Shown here one piece after another: positions 53,756 to 63,516 of a stretch of DNA of 64,000 nucleotides. How positions within the stretch are numbered: the stretch's first letter is position 1; the number at the start of each line of letters is the position of its first letter. The DNA comes from Sphingomonadales bacterium Ga0077557 (GTDB lineage: Bacteria; Pseudomonadota; Alphaproteobacteria; Sphingomonadales; Sphingomonadaceae), in NCBI GenBank assembly GCA_001464615.1, contig LNFI01000032.1, positions 124,001 to 188,000 on the forward strand, written 5' to 3'. Made by a program: the position numbers and the translations under genes. Under the pieces are notes generated by a model. That model had not been told where the DNA came from. It made no database searches and saw nothing but the letters and a program-made list of their open reading frames with translations.

Positions 53756-54685
53756 CTACCCCTCGTCGCCGAAGATCGCGACGGTCCGCGTGCCGCTAGA
53801 ATCCGTCCGGCCACGGAACATGCCGGGGGTCGTGAAGTCCCAGATCGCGCTAGCATCCGGCGCGACAACGATCACGCCGCCCGCGCCGCCAAGTGCCGCC
53901 ACATCGGCCATCACCGTCCGCGCCGCTGTCGCGACATCCTCGCCCAGCAACCGCATCCGTGCAGCGATTTCATGGCCCGCCCCGGCCCGGATGAAGAACT
54001 CGCCCGAGCCCGTCGCGGAGACTGCACAGCCGCGATCATCGGCATAGGTGCCCGCCCCAATCAACGGTGAATCGCCGATCCGGCCCCAGCGCTTGCCCGT
54101 GACGCCTCCGGTCGAGGTGGCGGCAGCGACGTGACCATCGGTATCGCGGGCGACCGCGCCGACCGTGCCATATTTCATTGCCACGTCGAACCAGCCGTCC
54201 GGATCGGCAATCATCTCCGCCAGCTGCGCCTCCCGCTCCGGTGTTACGAACCAGTCGCGCCCCGCCTGGTCGAGACCGTGTTCGAGCGAAAACTGGTCGG
54301 CTCCCGCTCCGCTCAGCATCACGTGCGGGCTGCCGGTCATCACGCGCCGCGCCAAACTGACCGGGTTGCGGGTGGCGCTGACCCCTGCCACCGATCCCGC
54401 GCGACGATCGCGCCCGTCCATAATCGCCGCATCAAGCGACACCGCGCCATCATAGCTCAGCACCGCGCCGCGCCCTGCATTGAAATGCGGATCATCCTCC
54501 AGAATTCTCACTGCCGCCTCAACCGCGTCCAGCGCGCCGCCACCCCCCGCCAGCACGCCGCCCCCTGCATCAAGTGCGCGGCCCAGCGCTTCGCGCGCAC
54601 CAGCCGATTGCGCTGGCGTCAACGTGGCGCGGGTCAGCATCCCGGCACCCCCGTGGATCATCAGCGTCCATTGGCTATCGGACAT
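53756..54685 (-). CDS. isoaspartyl peptidase / plant-type L-asparaginase
   Basis: The enzyme is an N-terminal-nucleophile hydrolase of the type-III asparaginase class that removes isoaspartyl residues from dipeptides or hydrolyses asparagine. The 309-residue precursor starts with TLMIHGGAG and has HFNAGRGAVLSYDG. Autocleavage is expected before Thr174 in YGTVGAVARDTDGHVAAATS, and GAGTYADDRGCAVSATGSGE follows. All features of the active site are visible. It lies 15 bases upstream of nothing obvious on its strand; the acyltransferase gene is directly before it. Confidence 0.9.
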   Translation of the reverse strand: MSDSQWTLMIHGGAGMLTRATLTPAQSAGAREALGRALDAGGGVLAGGGGALDAVEAAVRILEDDPHFNAGRGAVLSYDGAVSLDAAIMDGRDRRAGSVAGVSATRNPVSLARRVMTGSPHVMLSGAGADQFSLEHGLDQAGRDWFVTPEREAQLAEMIADPDGWFDVAMKYGTVGAVARDTDGHVAAATSTGGVTGKRWGRIGDSPLIGAGTYADDRGCAVSATGSGEFFIRAGAGHEIAARMRLLGEDVATAARTVMADVAALGGAGGVIVVAPDASAIWDFTTPGMFRGRTDSSGTRTVAIFGDEG

Positions 54686-54700
54686 CGGCAGGCTCCTGGT

Positions 54701-55858
54701 TCAAATGGCAGCGCGGGGTCGGGACGGTCGGGTACGCAGGCCGATCAGCGGACGCATCCAGCCAATTTCCCGTCCGGCACGGTAAAAGACCCAGCACCCG
54801 GTAATCGTCGCCACCAGAATAATCCCAAACTCGGCAAGCGGCGGCAGGCTGAACTGCAGCAGCGCGCCCGCCACGAATACGATGATTGACTGATGGACGA
54901 GATAGAAGGGGAAAACCGCTTCAGTCAGCATCTTGCGTTGTGGATGGTCATGGTTCCAGTACCGGTCCGCAATGCCGATCAAGGCAATGATCGCCCCCCA
55001 ACTCTGCACGGCGCGAGCGATGCCGAAACAAAACCATGTGGTGCGGCTGGGGATAGGCGGTCCAAGATAGGTGATCTCGATGCTCGCCACGACGGCATAG
55101 CCGCAGAGCGCCAGCACGCCTGCCCAACGCCACCAACGTCGGATGGCGCGCCAGATGGGCTCGCTTTCGCGCAACAGAAAGCCGAACAGGAACATGCCGA
55201 AATAGACACGGTTGACCGCCCAGTCGTCGAAAAACCCGTGGGTTTCGAATGCACCGGGGAATATCCAGGCCCAATTGCCGATCAGCAGTGCCATCGGCAA
55301 GAACAGGATCATCGGCCCCGACAGCAGCCAGCCTAGGCCGCGTTCGATAGCCGACCTTGCACGGGCCGGCAGGACCGCCAGCAAAAATGCGAGCGCCCCA
55401 GTATAGATCCAAAGATAACCGACGAACCAGAGATGCGCCCAAGTCGGCAGTACAATGCCGCTTACCTTGCCGAAGCGAAAATAATCGGCGACCCAAAAGC
55501 GCAGAAAATCGCGGCCATAACCATGCTGGGTGGTCAGTTCGATCCAGGGCTGCACGGGGACGATCACGATCACCCCGAACAGCAACGGGGGAATCAACCG
55601 CTTGGTCCGGCTCCAGATGAAGGGGCCGGGGCGCTTGTCGCCGGCAAAGATCGCCCGGCTGGCATAGCCCGACACCAGGAACAACAGCGGCAACCGCCAC
55701 GCATTCACCGCCTGCAATGGCACCGCGATCCACTCGATCGGGTGCGCTGTCTTGGCGTGATAGCCCCAATGCACGAACACCAGGCCGATATGATAGAAGA
55801 TTAACAGCCCGAATGCGCCGACCCGCAACCAATCCATGCCAAAATGTCGGCCCAACAT
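54701..55858 (-). CDS. acyltransferase family membrane protein (acyltransferase 3 type)
   Basis: The 385-residue polytopic membrane protein resembles acyltransferase-3/OpgC proteins: an N-terminal [19 protein letters not shown] with the typical His early in the first helix, [13 protein letters not shown] and about ten membrane helices. It would transfer acyl groups to a sugar or lipid of the envelope. I chose the ATG at 55858; the frame remains open upstream but that part lies in the ispG gene on the other strand and is rejected. A start seven codons later is possible. Confidence 0.82.
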   Translation of the reverse strand: MLGRHFGMDWLRVGAFGLLIFYHIGLVFVHWGYHAKTAHPIEWIAVPLQAVNAWRLPLLFLVSGYASRAIFAGDKRPGPFIWSRTKRLIPPLLFGVIVIVPVQPWIELTTQHGYGRDFLRFWVADYFRFGKVSGIVLPTWAHLWFVGYLWIYTGALAFLLAVLPARARSAIERGLGWLLSGPMILFLPMALLIGNWAWIFPGAFETHGFFDDWAVNRVYFGMFLFGFLLRESEPIWRAIRRWWRWAGVLALCGYAVVASIEITYLGPPIPSRTTWFCFGIARAVQSWGAIIALIGIADRYWNHDHPQRKMLTEAVFPFYLVHQSIIVFVAGALLQFSLPPLAEFGIILVATITGCWVFYRAGREIGWMRPLIGLRTRPSRPRAAI

Positions 55859-55975
55859 GCTCTCCTGCCGACTGTGCCAGATTATTGGCGCCGGATCGTC
55901 CTTGCTCCGCGCTATCGTATCGACGGGCCGCGAAGGCAACGCTATATCGCGCTTGAACCGTTGAGGAACCTTGCC

Positions 55976-57103
55976 ATGTCGCTTCGCCCCTGGCGCGATA
56001 TCACCCGCCGCAAAAGCCGTCAGATCATGGTCGGCAACGTCCCCGTTGGCGGCGATGCCCCCGTGACGGTGCAGACGATGACGAACACGCCAACCGAAGA
56101 TGCCAAGGCGACGATCGACCAGATTCGTCGCTGCGAGGATGCCGGCGTCGATATCATCCGGGTGTCGTGCCCCGATGTTGAAAGCACAGCCGCGCTCAAG
56201 CAGATCGTCCGCGCCAGCCGTGTGCCGATCGTGGCAGATATTCATTTCCACTATAAGCGGGCGTTGGAAGCAGCCGATGCTGGTGCCGCCTGCCTGCGGA
56301 TCAACCCCGGCAATATCGGTTCCGCCGCGCGCGTGAAGGAGGTCGTTAACGCGGCCAAGGCCAATGGCTGCGCGATCCGGATCGGTGTGAACGGTGGGAG
56401 CCTTGAGAAGGACTTGCTCGAAAAATATGGCGAGCCCTGCCCGGATGCGCTGGTTGAATCAGCGCTCGATCATATCAAGCTGCTGCAGGACCATGACTTC
56501 CACGAGTTCAAGGTTGCGGTGAAAGCGTCGGACTTCTTCCTCGCGGTCGCGGCCTATCAGCAGCTCGCCGAGGCGGTCGATTGTCCGCTGCATCTGGGCA
56601 TTACCGAAGCGGGCGGTTTCGTCGGCGGCACAGTCAAGTCGTCGATCGGGCTGGGTACCTTGCTCTGGTACGGCATTGGCGACACGATCCGCGTCTCGCT
56701 TTCGGCGGAGCCCGAGGATGAGGTCCGCGTTGGCTTCGAAATCCTGAAAGCGCTCGGCATTCGTAATCGCGGCGTCCGCGTCGTCAGCTGCCCGAGCTGC
56801 GCACGCCAGGGCTTCGATGTGATCCGCACCGTGCAAGCGCTCGAGGAACGTTTGCAGCATATCCGCACCCCCATGTCGCTCTCGGTGCTCGGCTGCGTCG
56901 TCAACGGCCCCGGCGAAGCGCGTGAGACCGACATCGGTCTGACCGGTGGCGGCAATGGCAAGCACATGGTCTATCTGTCGGGCGTCACCGATCACACGGT
57001 GCAGAGCGAGGACATGATCGAGCATATCGTCAAGCTCGTCGAGGCCAAGGCGGCGGAAATAGACGCTGTCGATCAGGCAAAGCTGGTCGAGGCGGCTGAG
57101 TAA
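55976..57103 (+). CDS. ispG: (E)-4-hydroxy-3-methylbut-2-enyl-diphosphate synthase
   Basis: IspG makes HMBPP from MEcPP in the MEP isoprenoid pathway and uses a 4Fe-4S cluster. The 375-residue protein has the N-terminal TIM-barrel ([31 protein letters not shown]) and the cluster ligands in [14 protein letters not shown] and [11 protein letters not shown]. The start at 55976 is preceded by TGAGGA. It is the bacterial short form, without the plant-type insertion, and is probably essential. The flavodoxin partner is not in this window. Confidence 0.96.
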   Translation: MSLRPWRDITRRKSRQIMVGNVPVGGDAPVTVQTMTNTPTEDAKATIDQIRRCEDAGVDIIRVSCPDVESTAALKQIVRASRVPIVADIHFHYKRALEAADAGAACLRINPGNIGSAARVKEVVNAAKANGCAIRIGVNGGSLEKDLLEKYGEPCPDALVESALDHIKLLQDHDFHEFKVAVKASDFFLAVAAYQQLAEAVDCPLHLGITEAGGFVGGTVKSSIGLGTLLWYGIGDTIRVSLSAEPEDEVRVGFEILKALGIRNRGVRVVSCPSCARQGFDVIRTVQALEERLQHIRTPMSLSVLGCVVNGPGEARETDIGLTGGGNGKHMVYLSGVTDHTVQSEDMIEHIVKLVEAKAAEIDAVDQAKLVEAAE

Positions 57104-57119
57104 CTAAGGCATCGCTATA

Positions 57120-57653
57120 ATGGAATGGCATGCAATCACGTGGGACGCGGTCGCGACCTTTGTTACGGGTCTTCTTGCGGTTGGGGCAGCTTGGTGGGTC
57201 GGACTTCGTCAGACGGACTTAATGCGTCAACTACAGGGCGAAGCGGCAATTCAAAACAAAGCCAGTTTATTCTTACAGCAACAATCGTTGCGTAGTGAGT
57301 TGTTAGGTCGAAGAGCAAAATGCATCGAGCAAATACGTCCGTTCTGGGCAGAGTATGCAATAAATGCACAGCTTTCGAAAGAGAGTATTAGTTTACTCAA
57401 GCCTGTTTTGTGGGACGCCCAGCTCTTGTTTTCGGCCGAAATTAGTAACAGATTAGGGGATGTCATTCATTCTCATATGCTTGCTAATCATCGGCGTGAG
57501 ACAGCAGAGTACTATCAAAATTTAGGTAATTCTGAGACGGCAACGCAATGGCGGGAAAAGCAGTTCGAGTCGGATGACGCTGTTTACAAGGCAATCTGGA
57601 CCTTGCTTGAGGATATGATCGCCGAAACGAGATTGGCGGAATCTTCCAATTGA
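57120..57653 (+). CDS. orphan membrane-anchored protein, lower GC
   Basis: The 177-residue protein has one N-terminal membrane helix (AVATFVTGLLAVGAAWWVGL, about 11-30) and a long alpha-helical soluble region with coiled-coil character (QLQGEAAIQNKASLFLQQQS). I recognise no family. The second half is visibly AT-richer than its neighbours, with codons such as TTA and AAT that are rare elsewhere here, so it may be a recent arrival. It follows ispG by 16 bases with no clear ribosome-binding site. Confidence 0.6.
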   Translation: MEWHAITWDAVATFVTGLLAVGAAWWVGLRQTDLMRQLQGEAAIQNKASLFLQQQSLRSELLGRRAKCIEQIRPFWAEYAINAQLSKESISLLKPVLWDAQLLFSAEISNRLGDVIHSHMLANHRRETAEYYQNLGNSETATQWREKQFESDDAVYKAIWTLLEDMIAETRLAESSN

Positions 57654-57976
57654 GATAACATTTGGAATTGCCGTTAGCGACTGCATAACGCGTCGCTTTT
57701 TATTTCTGCATTTATGAAACTCGCGCTCGCCGCCGTTTCGATCATCGGCATGATGATGGGCCTGGCGATGGCCCGCCGCCTGATGCCGCGATGGCAGCGG
57801 TGCTGGTGCGGGGTTATCGGGGGTTGAAGCGTGGTCTTGGCCTTTTACGGCGCTGCGCTGTGACCCGTTTGCAGGTCTGAAGGGCGATCAGGCCTTACGC
57901 TGGAGCATTTGGGTGCTCATTCTGATCGCCCCTCGGTCATCAAAGCGCCCTGAAAATAGCGCGTAGGACCCGATCC
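57654..57976. other. 323-base gap with a possible gene remnant and a structured element
   Basis: A 37-codon open frame at 57714-57827 (MKLALAAVSIIGMMMGLAMA...) looks like a membrane peptide but has no family, and other frames here look like a frameshifted remnant. Bases 57882-57891 pair exactly with 57922-57931, enclosing a second 5-bp hairpin (57903-57918). The shape suggests a terminator or RNA element for both flanking genes, though the T tract is absent. Confidence 0.4.
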
Positions 57977-59812
57977 TCATTCGTCGACCAAGCGCACATC
58001 GGCGATTTCAAGGCGGAAAGGGCCGTCTTGCTGGATTGCGCCGATCAGCAGCATTTGGGTGTTGCTGGAATCAAATTTGGCCAGTTGCGCAAAGCGCAGC
58101 GTGACTTCAGCCCATTCCTTGCCGATGGTGATCGGGCTGATACTTGGCCGCTGTCCGCCACTGGGCGAAAACCCCATCACGGCAAAGGCCTTGCCTTCGC
58201 CGCGCGCCCAGAACCGCAACGCCTTTGCGCTGCCCAGATTGGCCGGTCGGAATTGCTGATCAGCCGGGTAAAAGGCGATGCCCGCCCAGGGTGCAAGATA
58301 GCCGGGCTTGATCTCGCCCGTCAGCACCAACGCGGTTTGGCCATTCGGTGCCTGGTCACCAATGCTGAGCGCCAGCGTAGAATTGCCGCCGACGATCGAA
58401 TCGGTGGACACGTCCCAGCCTGCGCCGAAGGGTGATTTAGCGACCGCCTTGCCCTGCACGGTGCTGAAGTGCGCGATGCGGCGATCAGCCGGCAGCGCGA
58501 CCGGCGGCAGGGCGACCGCGACGGCTTGTTTGGCCAGCGCCGCGCGGCGCGCTGCGCGGAGCGGGCTGACGGGGGCACCATCTTTCCAAATCTCGACAAT
58601 GTTATGGACAGCAGCGATCGTGCGGGTCGGATCACCCTCGACCAGCATCATGTCCGCTTTGAACCCCGTGGCGATCCGCCCGCGATCAGCCAGCCGAAAG
58701 GCCTTGGCCGGTACCGCCGTCGCCGCCGACAGCGCCTGCACCGGGGACAGCCCGCCCTTGACCAGCAAGTCCATTTCGCGGTGCAGGCTCAGCCCATACC
58801 AGGTGCCCGGATTGCCGGCATCGGTGCCGGCAAGGATCGGCACACCTGCCTTGACGAGGGCGGCAAGATTGGCTGCCTCGATCCCATCGAGCTTGGCTGA
58901 CCGATCGGCACCGAAGCTTTGCCGCACTGTGTCGATCGCTGGCTTGGGCAATAACCCCGAAAGGGCGGGGTGATCGAGCAATGTTGCAGTGCCCGATCGA
59001 CCGCTGAACACTTCCAGCACAGCATAGGTTGGGACGATGAAGGCACCCTTGTTTTTGGCGAGCTTGGCAAAGGCCGCCCCGCCATCCTGATCGGCAAAGA
59101 GATGCACCAGCCCGTCTGCGCCCGCATTGATCGACTCGGTCGCCGTCGCCAGCGTTTGCGCATGCACCACCGCCAGCTTGCCGCGCTGATGCGCTGCCGC
59201 AACCAGGGCGCGGATCGTCGGCGCATCAAGCGTCGGCACGGCCCGGCCGATGATCGTGCCCGGTTCGTTGACGATCTTGATATAGTCGGATCCCTCGGCA
59301 AGCCGGGCCGCGACCCAGGCATCTGCCTCCTCAGGCTTGGTCAGCGTGGGAACGGGCAGGCCATATTCGGTGCCATGGCCCTTGGGCACGGTGGCAAGAA
59401 AGCCTGAGGTGAAGATATCCGACATTGCCCTATTGTCGCCACGCGCCATCCGGGTGCGAACCGCGCGGGTTGATTCAGGGGGGCTGAACATGTCGAGCTG
59501 GGTGGTGACGCCAAACAACAGCGCATCGTCCTGGCCGGCATAGGCATGGACATGGCTGTCGATCAGGCCAGGCAGCAGCGTCTTGCCGCGGCCATCGACG
59601 ATGCGCATCGATGGCAATATCTTACCACGATAATTGGCGTCGATAATTTTGCTGCCTTCGATCAGCACTGATCGATCGATCTGCTTCTGGACCCCGTCAA
59701 AAACCGTCACATTCTTGATCAGCGTTTGCGGGGGCAGGGCTGGTGTCGATTGGCCAAAAGCGGGGGCGGCAATGATGCATGACAGCAGGATGGCGGTGCG
59801 TTTCAGTCCCAT
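57977..59812 (-). CDS. exported amidohydrolase with C-terminal beta-sandwich domain
   Basis: This 611-residue protein has a signal peptide ending APAFGQ. The amidohydrolase barrel (about 45-430) has metal motifs LIDSHVHAYAG, Lys in GSDYIKIVNEPG, VVHAQTLA, GLVHLFAD and LAGTDAGNPGT. After residue 440 comes an extra domain of about 160 residues (for example LRFWARGEGKAFAVMGFSPS), like carbohydrate-binding or CIA30-type beta-sandwiches. I use the start at 59812. A palindrome 73 bases upstream matches one before the ABC/two-component operon. The substrate is unknown. Confidence 0.85.
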   Translation of the reverse strand: MGLKRTAILLSCIIAAPAFGQSTPALPPQTLIKNVTVFDGVQKQIDRSVLIEGSKIIDANYRGKILPSMRIVDGRGKTLLPGLIDSHVHAYAGQDDALLFGVTTQLDMFSPPESTRAVRTRMARGDNRAMSDIFTSGFLATVPKGHGTEYGLPVPTLTKPEEADAWVAARLAEGSDYIKIVNEPGTIIGRAVPTLDAPTIRALVAAAHQRGKLAVVHAQTLATATESINAGADGLVHLFADQDGGAAFAKLAKNKGAFIVPTYAVLEVFSGRSGTATLLDHPALSGLLPKPAIDTVRQSFGADRSAKLDGIEAANLAALVKAGVPILAGTDAGNPGTWYGLSLHREMDLLVKGGLSPVQALSAATAVPAKAFRLADRGRIATGFKADMMLVEGDPTRTIAAVHNIVEIWKDGAPVSPLRAARRAALAKQAVAVALPPVALPADRRIAHFSTVQGKAVAKSPFGAGWDVSTDSIVGGNSTLALSIGDQAPNGQTALVLTGEIKPGYLAPWAGIAFYPADQQFRPANLGSAKALRFWARGEGKAFAVMGFSPSGGQRPSISPITIGKEWAEVTLRFAQLAKFDSSNTQMLLIGAIQQDGPFRLEIADVRLVDE

Positions 59813-59884
59813 CGTGGCGAACTCCCGGTTGCGTGTTTGGCCTTGGATTGCCGCAACGCTACGGGCCGGGATCGCGGTGGCGAA

Positions 59885-59898
59885 GTGACATCTGTCAC
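59885..59898. promoter_or_regulatory. 14-bp palindrome upstream of the amidohydrolase
   Basis: GTGACATCTGTCAC has perfect arms GTGACA/TGTCAC around two bases. It begins 73 bases upstream of the amidohydrolase start. It matches the site at 63517-63530 at 11 of 14 positions, and all differences are transitions. Confidence 0.6.
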
Positions 59899-59970
59899 CT
59901 GTGGCGCGTGACACTCAACACTGATCAAGTAAGACCTTATGCCAAGTCTCGCTGACGGGAACCTATCGAG

Positions 59971-60069
59971 CCCCTCCCCTTCAGGGGAGGGGTTGGGGTG
60001 GGGACTCTCCAACTAACGCCGCGCCTGCGGATAGCCCCCACCCCCGGCCCCTCCCCTGAAGGGGAGGGG
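59971..60069. repeat. GC-rich inverted repeat
   Basis: The arm CCCCTCCCCTTCAGGGGAGG (from 59971), which itself can fold on itself, continues into GGTTGGGGTGGGG. It is mirrored by the complementary arm at 60034-60069. The element sits between two tandem minus-strand genes, in 3'-to-5' order the amidohydrolase and the regulator. It looks like a REP-type intergenic element. Confidence 0.7.
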
Positions 60070-60091
60070 TGAAGAGTCGCGGCCTCCGACG

Positions 60092-60697
60092 TCAGAGCCA
60101 GCCATTGGCGCGCGCGATCCGGCCCGCCTCGATCCGGTTGGCGGCACCCAGCTTGCCGGCCGCGTCCGACAGATAGTTGCGCACCGTGCCAGGCGACAAA
60201 TCGAGCCGGCGGGCGATTTCCTTGTTGGGAAGCCCTTCCTCCGCCAGCCGCAGCGCATCGCGCTCGCGCGGGGTGAGCGGGTCGGCGCCCGCTTGCCAGG
60301 CGGTCTCCGCCAGTTCAGCCGGGATGAAGGTGCCGCCGGCTGCGACGACCCGGATGGCGGCGGCGAGTTGTTCGGCCGGCGTGTCCTTGAGCAGATAGCC
60401 ACGCACGCCAGCGGCGCGGGCGCGCGCGAGATAGCCGGGCCGCGCAAAGGTGGTGACGATCACGGTGCGCGTCGTCAGCCGCTGCTCGGCGATTGCCAGC
60501 GCAACGTCGAGGCCACTGAGCTGCGGCATCTCGATATCGGTCAGCAGAATGTCGGGGGTGAGCGTCCGCACCAGATCGAGCGCGGCCGCGCCATCCGCTG
60601 CGCGCCCAATGATCGACAGGTCAGGCTCCATATCCAGCAGCGCCGCAAGCGCGCCCAGCACCATCGCCTGATCTTCAGCCAGGACGATGCGGATCAT
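60092..60697 (-). CDS. NarL/DesR-type response regulator
   Basis: This 201-residue protein has a receiver domain (MIRIVLAEDQAMVLGALAAL; phospho-Asp in ILLTDIEMP; Lys in LLKDTP) and a LuxR-type HTH (LTPRERDALRLAEEGLPNKE, then VRNYLSDAAGKLGA). It is the output of the two-component system encoded just upstream, overlapping the kinase gene by 4 bases. It probably binds the 14-bp palindromes at 59885 and 63517, by position and by the known autoregulation of such systems. Confidence 0.93.
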   Translation of the reverse strand: MIRIVLAEDQAMVLGALAALLDMEPDLSIIGRAADGAAALDLVRTLTPDILLTDIEMPQLSGLDVALAIAEQRLTTRTVIVTTFARPGYLARARAAGVRGYLLKDTPAEQLAAAIRVVAAGGTFIPAELAETAWQAGADPLTPRERDALRLAEEGLPNKEIARRLDLSPGTVRNYLSDAAGKLGAANRIEAGRIARANGWL

Positions 60698-61752
60698 GCC
60701 GGGACGGTCGCGATCAGGCGCATCCCGCTGGTGCCGGGTTGGATGGTCAGTGATCCGCCCGCCGCCTGCAACCGCTGGCGCATGCCCATCAGGCCGCGGC
60801 CTTCGGTGAAGCTTCGGCCATGCCCATCGTCTGACACGGCGAGCCTGGCCTCCTGGCCCGTCATCGACAGATCAATCCGGCAGGATTGCGCCTGGGCGTG
60901 CCGGATGACGTTGGTGACGGCCTCGCGCAGCGTCATCGCCAGCACCGCGCCTGCATCAGACGGGATGGCGGCAAAATCACCGGTGATCTGGGCTGAAACA
61001 GCCGCAGCCTCAAGTGCGGCGGAGGAGGCGGCGGCTTCGTGCGCCAGGCTGCCGCCGATTTGCCCGGCCAGCGCGGCCCGCACCTCGCCCAGGCCTTCGC
61101 GGGCAAGCGTCGCGATCGTCTGGCATTCGATTGCCGCTGCGGCTGGATCGCCGGGCACGAGTCGCCGGGCGAGATCGGCCTTCAGCGCGACCAGCGTCAA
61201 CGTGCGCCCGACGACGTCGTGCAAATCACGCGTGATCCGCTCGCGCTCGGCGGTGCCGGCAAGGCGGCGGACCTCCTCCTGCGTTGCCAGCAGCGCCTGG
61301 GTGCGCGCGTAAAAGGCCTCGCGCGATATCGTCGCGCCGCCGGTCATCACCACCAGCAAAATGCCGGGCAGCACCCACAGCATCGGCTGGCGCCACGCGA
61401 ACCCCACCGCCGCCGTCGCCAGCGCGAGGAGTGCGATCACGACGATCGCGTGGCGGGCAGGGCGCAACCGACCCGCTTCAGACCCCGCATAGACCGAAAA
61501 CACCGTCCAGCTGCCGCCGAGCGGGGCGAGCAGCGCGCCGATCGCGAACATCGCCGTCACGGGCCCCAGCAGCCGCACCCCGTTCAACCGGTGGCTGATG
61601 AAATAGGTCGGCAGGAACACCGCGACGCCGATGATCGCCGCGATCAGCTGGAACGACGTCGGCGCGCGGAACAGCCAGGGCATCGCGTAGAAAGGGAGGT
61701 ACACCAGCCACGGCCACGGTCCGTCCCACCAGCGCTCTACTTTGGTTTGCAT
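60694..61752 (-). CDS. DesK-type sensor histidine kinase
   Basis: This 352-residue membrane kinase has five or so N-terminal helices (about 15-140) without a large periplasmic domain, as in DesK, which senses membrane thickness. The dimerisation box is AERERITRDLHDVVGRTLTL, with the phospho-accepting His in RDLHD, and the ATPase domain has EAVTNVIRHAQA and SDDGHG. The start at 61752 is the first ATG after the ABC permease. It overlaps the response regulator by 4 bases. Confidence 0.9.
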   Translation of the reverse strand: MQTKVERWWDGPWPWLVYLPFYAMPWLFRAPTSFQLIAAIIGVAVFLPTYFISHRLNGVRLLGPVTAMFAIGALLAPLGGSWTVFSVYAGSEAGRLRPARHAIVVIALLALATAAVGFAWRQPMLWVLPGILLVVMTGGATISREAFYARTQALLATQEEVRRLAGTAERERITRDLHDVVGRTLTLVALKADLARRLVPGDPAAAAIECQTIATLAREGLGEVRAALAGQIGGSLAHEAAASSAALEAAAVSAQITGDFAAIPSDAGAVLAMTLREAVTNVIRHAQAQSCRIDLSMTGQEARLAVSDDGHGRSFTEGRGLMGMRQRLQAAGGSLTIQPGTSGMRLIATVPA

Positions 61753-61784
61753 GACGCTGTCGTCGCGCGATGATGGGGGCGCCG

Positions 61785-62537
61785 TCAAGCGGGACTGCGC
61801 CGCCAGCCGGTCCAAGCCCATCCCGTCGCCGCCACCGTCATTGCGACCAGAATGAGTGCATGATCGGCCACCGTCCCGATCGTGTCCGCCCCAACGATCG
61901 CCCGGGCAATCTGCCCGAGATGGAAGGAGGGCATGAACGCGCCGATCGTCTGCATCCACCCCGGCAGAATCGCCGACGGGATCCACAAGCCACCCAACAC
62001 GGCCGACCCCAGGAACAAGGCATTGGCCATCGCCACCGCGCCCTTGCCGCCCATCCGCATACCAATGCCAAAGCCGATTAGCGCGAACGGGACGGTCGAT
62101 GCCAAGTGCACAATCACCAGCGCCACCCACTGCGCCGCAGAGAGCTGCGCGCCGCCAATGATGCCCAGCGCATAGATCATCGCGATGGCCGCCGCCGTCG
62201 CTGCAATCGCGGCGGTCAGCTTGGCGGCGACATAGGCCCCGGCGGGCATGGGCGAGACGCGCTTGAGTTCGATCAGGCCCTGTTCGCGCTCCATCGCCAC
62301 GCCCGCGCCAAAGCCGAACAAGGCCGGGCCAATCGCCGCGAAGACGCCGTAGCCGGCAAGGCTCGCCGCCACTGCCTCCGGTGTTGGCGATTTGGCGATG
62401 GCCAGCGTGAACAGCCCGTAAAAGGCGGCCGGGGTGACGACCGACGGCAAGATGAACTGCGGCAGCCGCCAGGATCGTTTGAGTTCAGCGACACATTCGC
62501 GCCGCCAAACGCCAGCGGGGATAAGCGCGGCGGTCAT
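61785..62537 (-). CDS. ABC-2 type permease
   Basis: This 250-residue protein has six membrane segments and the layout of ABC-2 permeases of the NatB/YvfS type, including EREQGLIELKRVSPMPAGAY in a cytosolic loop. Its start overlaps the stop of the ATPase gene by 4 bases. It is followed by the kinase gene after 32 bases. The four genes (ATPase, permease, kinase, regulator) form one operon, as in many antimicrobial- or lipid-stress responses. Confidence 0.88.
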   Translation of the reverse strand: MTAALIPAGVWRRECVAELKRSWRLPQFILPSVVTPAAFYGLFTLAIAKSPTPEAVAASLAGYGVFAAIGPALFGFGAGVAMEREQGLIELKRVSPMPAGAYVAAKLTAAIAATAAAIAMIYALGIIGGAQLSAAQWVALVIVHLASTVPFALIGFGIGMRMGGKGAVAMANALFLGSAVLGGLWIPSAILPGWMQTIGAFMPSFHLGQIARAIVGADTIGTVADHALILVAMTVAATGWAWTGWRRSPA

Positions 62538-63442
62538 GCGGCGATCCTTTCGTCTGATGTCAGCAAAGCAGCGATGGCATCTTCCAGCGCCGCATCGGCA
62601 ACGCGCAGATCGGCGAGCCCGGCATCGGCATCACATAGCGCGCGCACCGTGGCGACGGCGTCCGTCGTCACCACCCGTAGCTCAGCCCCGTCAGCCGCGA
62701 CATCGCGCACCCCCGGCAGCATCCTGACCCGAATAGGCGGCAGCGACGTCCGGCAGCGCACCACCGATCCGCCAGCGCGGGCGCGGAGCGCGGCCGGGGT
62801 GTCATCAGCGACGATCCGCCCGGCCTCCATCACCATCACCCGATCCGCCAGCGCATCAGCCTCGGCCAGATCATGGCTGGTCAGCAGCACGGCCGCGCCA
62901 TCAGCCGCCGCATCGCGCACCGTTGCCCACAGCCCGCGCGCGGCGGCGCGATCCATCCCCGCGGTTGGCTCATCAAGCACCAGCAGGTCAGGCCGCCCGC
63001 AAATCGCCATCGCATAATGCACCCGCCGCGCCTGCCCGCCCGACAGCGCGCCACAGCGCCGCGCCGCCAGATCAGCAATGTCAGCAATCGCCAGCGTCTC
63101 AGCCACGGCACGCGGATCGCGATAATAGCCCGATTGGAGCCTGACCATCTCGGCCACCGTCATCACATCGGGCAAGCCCGCCGCCTGCAGCATCACCCCC
63201 ATCCGCGCGCGTGCGGCGGGCCGTGTGGGGTTAAGCCCAAACAACCGCGCCTTGCCCGCATCGGGCCGCAAGCGCCCGGTCAACAGGCTGATGCTCGTCG
63301 TCTTGCCCGCGCCATTCGCCCCGAGCAGCGCGGTGACCTCGCCTGCGCGGATCGCAAGGTCGAGCCCGTCAAGAACGCGCACCCGCCCCAGCCTTTTCGA
63401 TACGGCACTAAGCGTCGCCACTGCTGATAAATCCTGCACCAC
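62534..63442 (-). CDS. ABC transporter ATP-binding protein
   Basis: This 302-residue ATPase has Walker A GANGAGKTTSISLL, signature LSGGQARRVHYAM, Walker B PDLLVLDEPTAGMD and the switch His in LTSHDLAEAD. A C-terminal extension of about 80 residues follows. Start GTG at 63442 follows AAGGAG by eight bases. It heads the four-gene operon, and the palindrome at 63517 lies 75 bases upstream. Confidence 0.93.
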   Translation of the reverse strand: MVQDLSAVATLSAVSKRLGRVRVLDGLDLAIRAGEVTALLGANGAGKTTSISLLTGRLRPDAGKARLFGLNPTRPAARARMGVMLQAAGLPDVMTVAEMVRLQSGYYRDPRAVAETLAIADIADLAARRCGALSGGQARRVHYAMAICGRPDLLVLDEPTAGMDRAAARGLWATVRDAAADGAAVLLTSHDLAEADALADRVMVMEAGRIVADDTPAALRARAGGSVVRCRTSLPPIRVRMLPGVRDVAADGAELRVVTTDAVATVRALCDADAGLADLRVADAALEDAIAALLTSDERIAA

Positions 63443-63516
63443 TTGCCCATCTCCTTCGATCCGGGGTGTGCGGGATTAGCGTGATGCTGGGTATTGCCGG
63501 ATGTCAGGCGATGGGG

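Noticed and set aside
60092..60697. Possible link of the two-component system to lantibiotic-type Bce transporters
   Set aside because: The permease has six helices and no large extracellular domain, so the unit is a NatAB/DesKR-type arrangement, not a Bce module.
61753..62130. N-terminal extension of the histidine kinase
   Set aside because: It lies inside the permease gene, is low-complexity Gly/Asp/Arg, and a good ATG exists at 61752.
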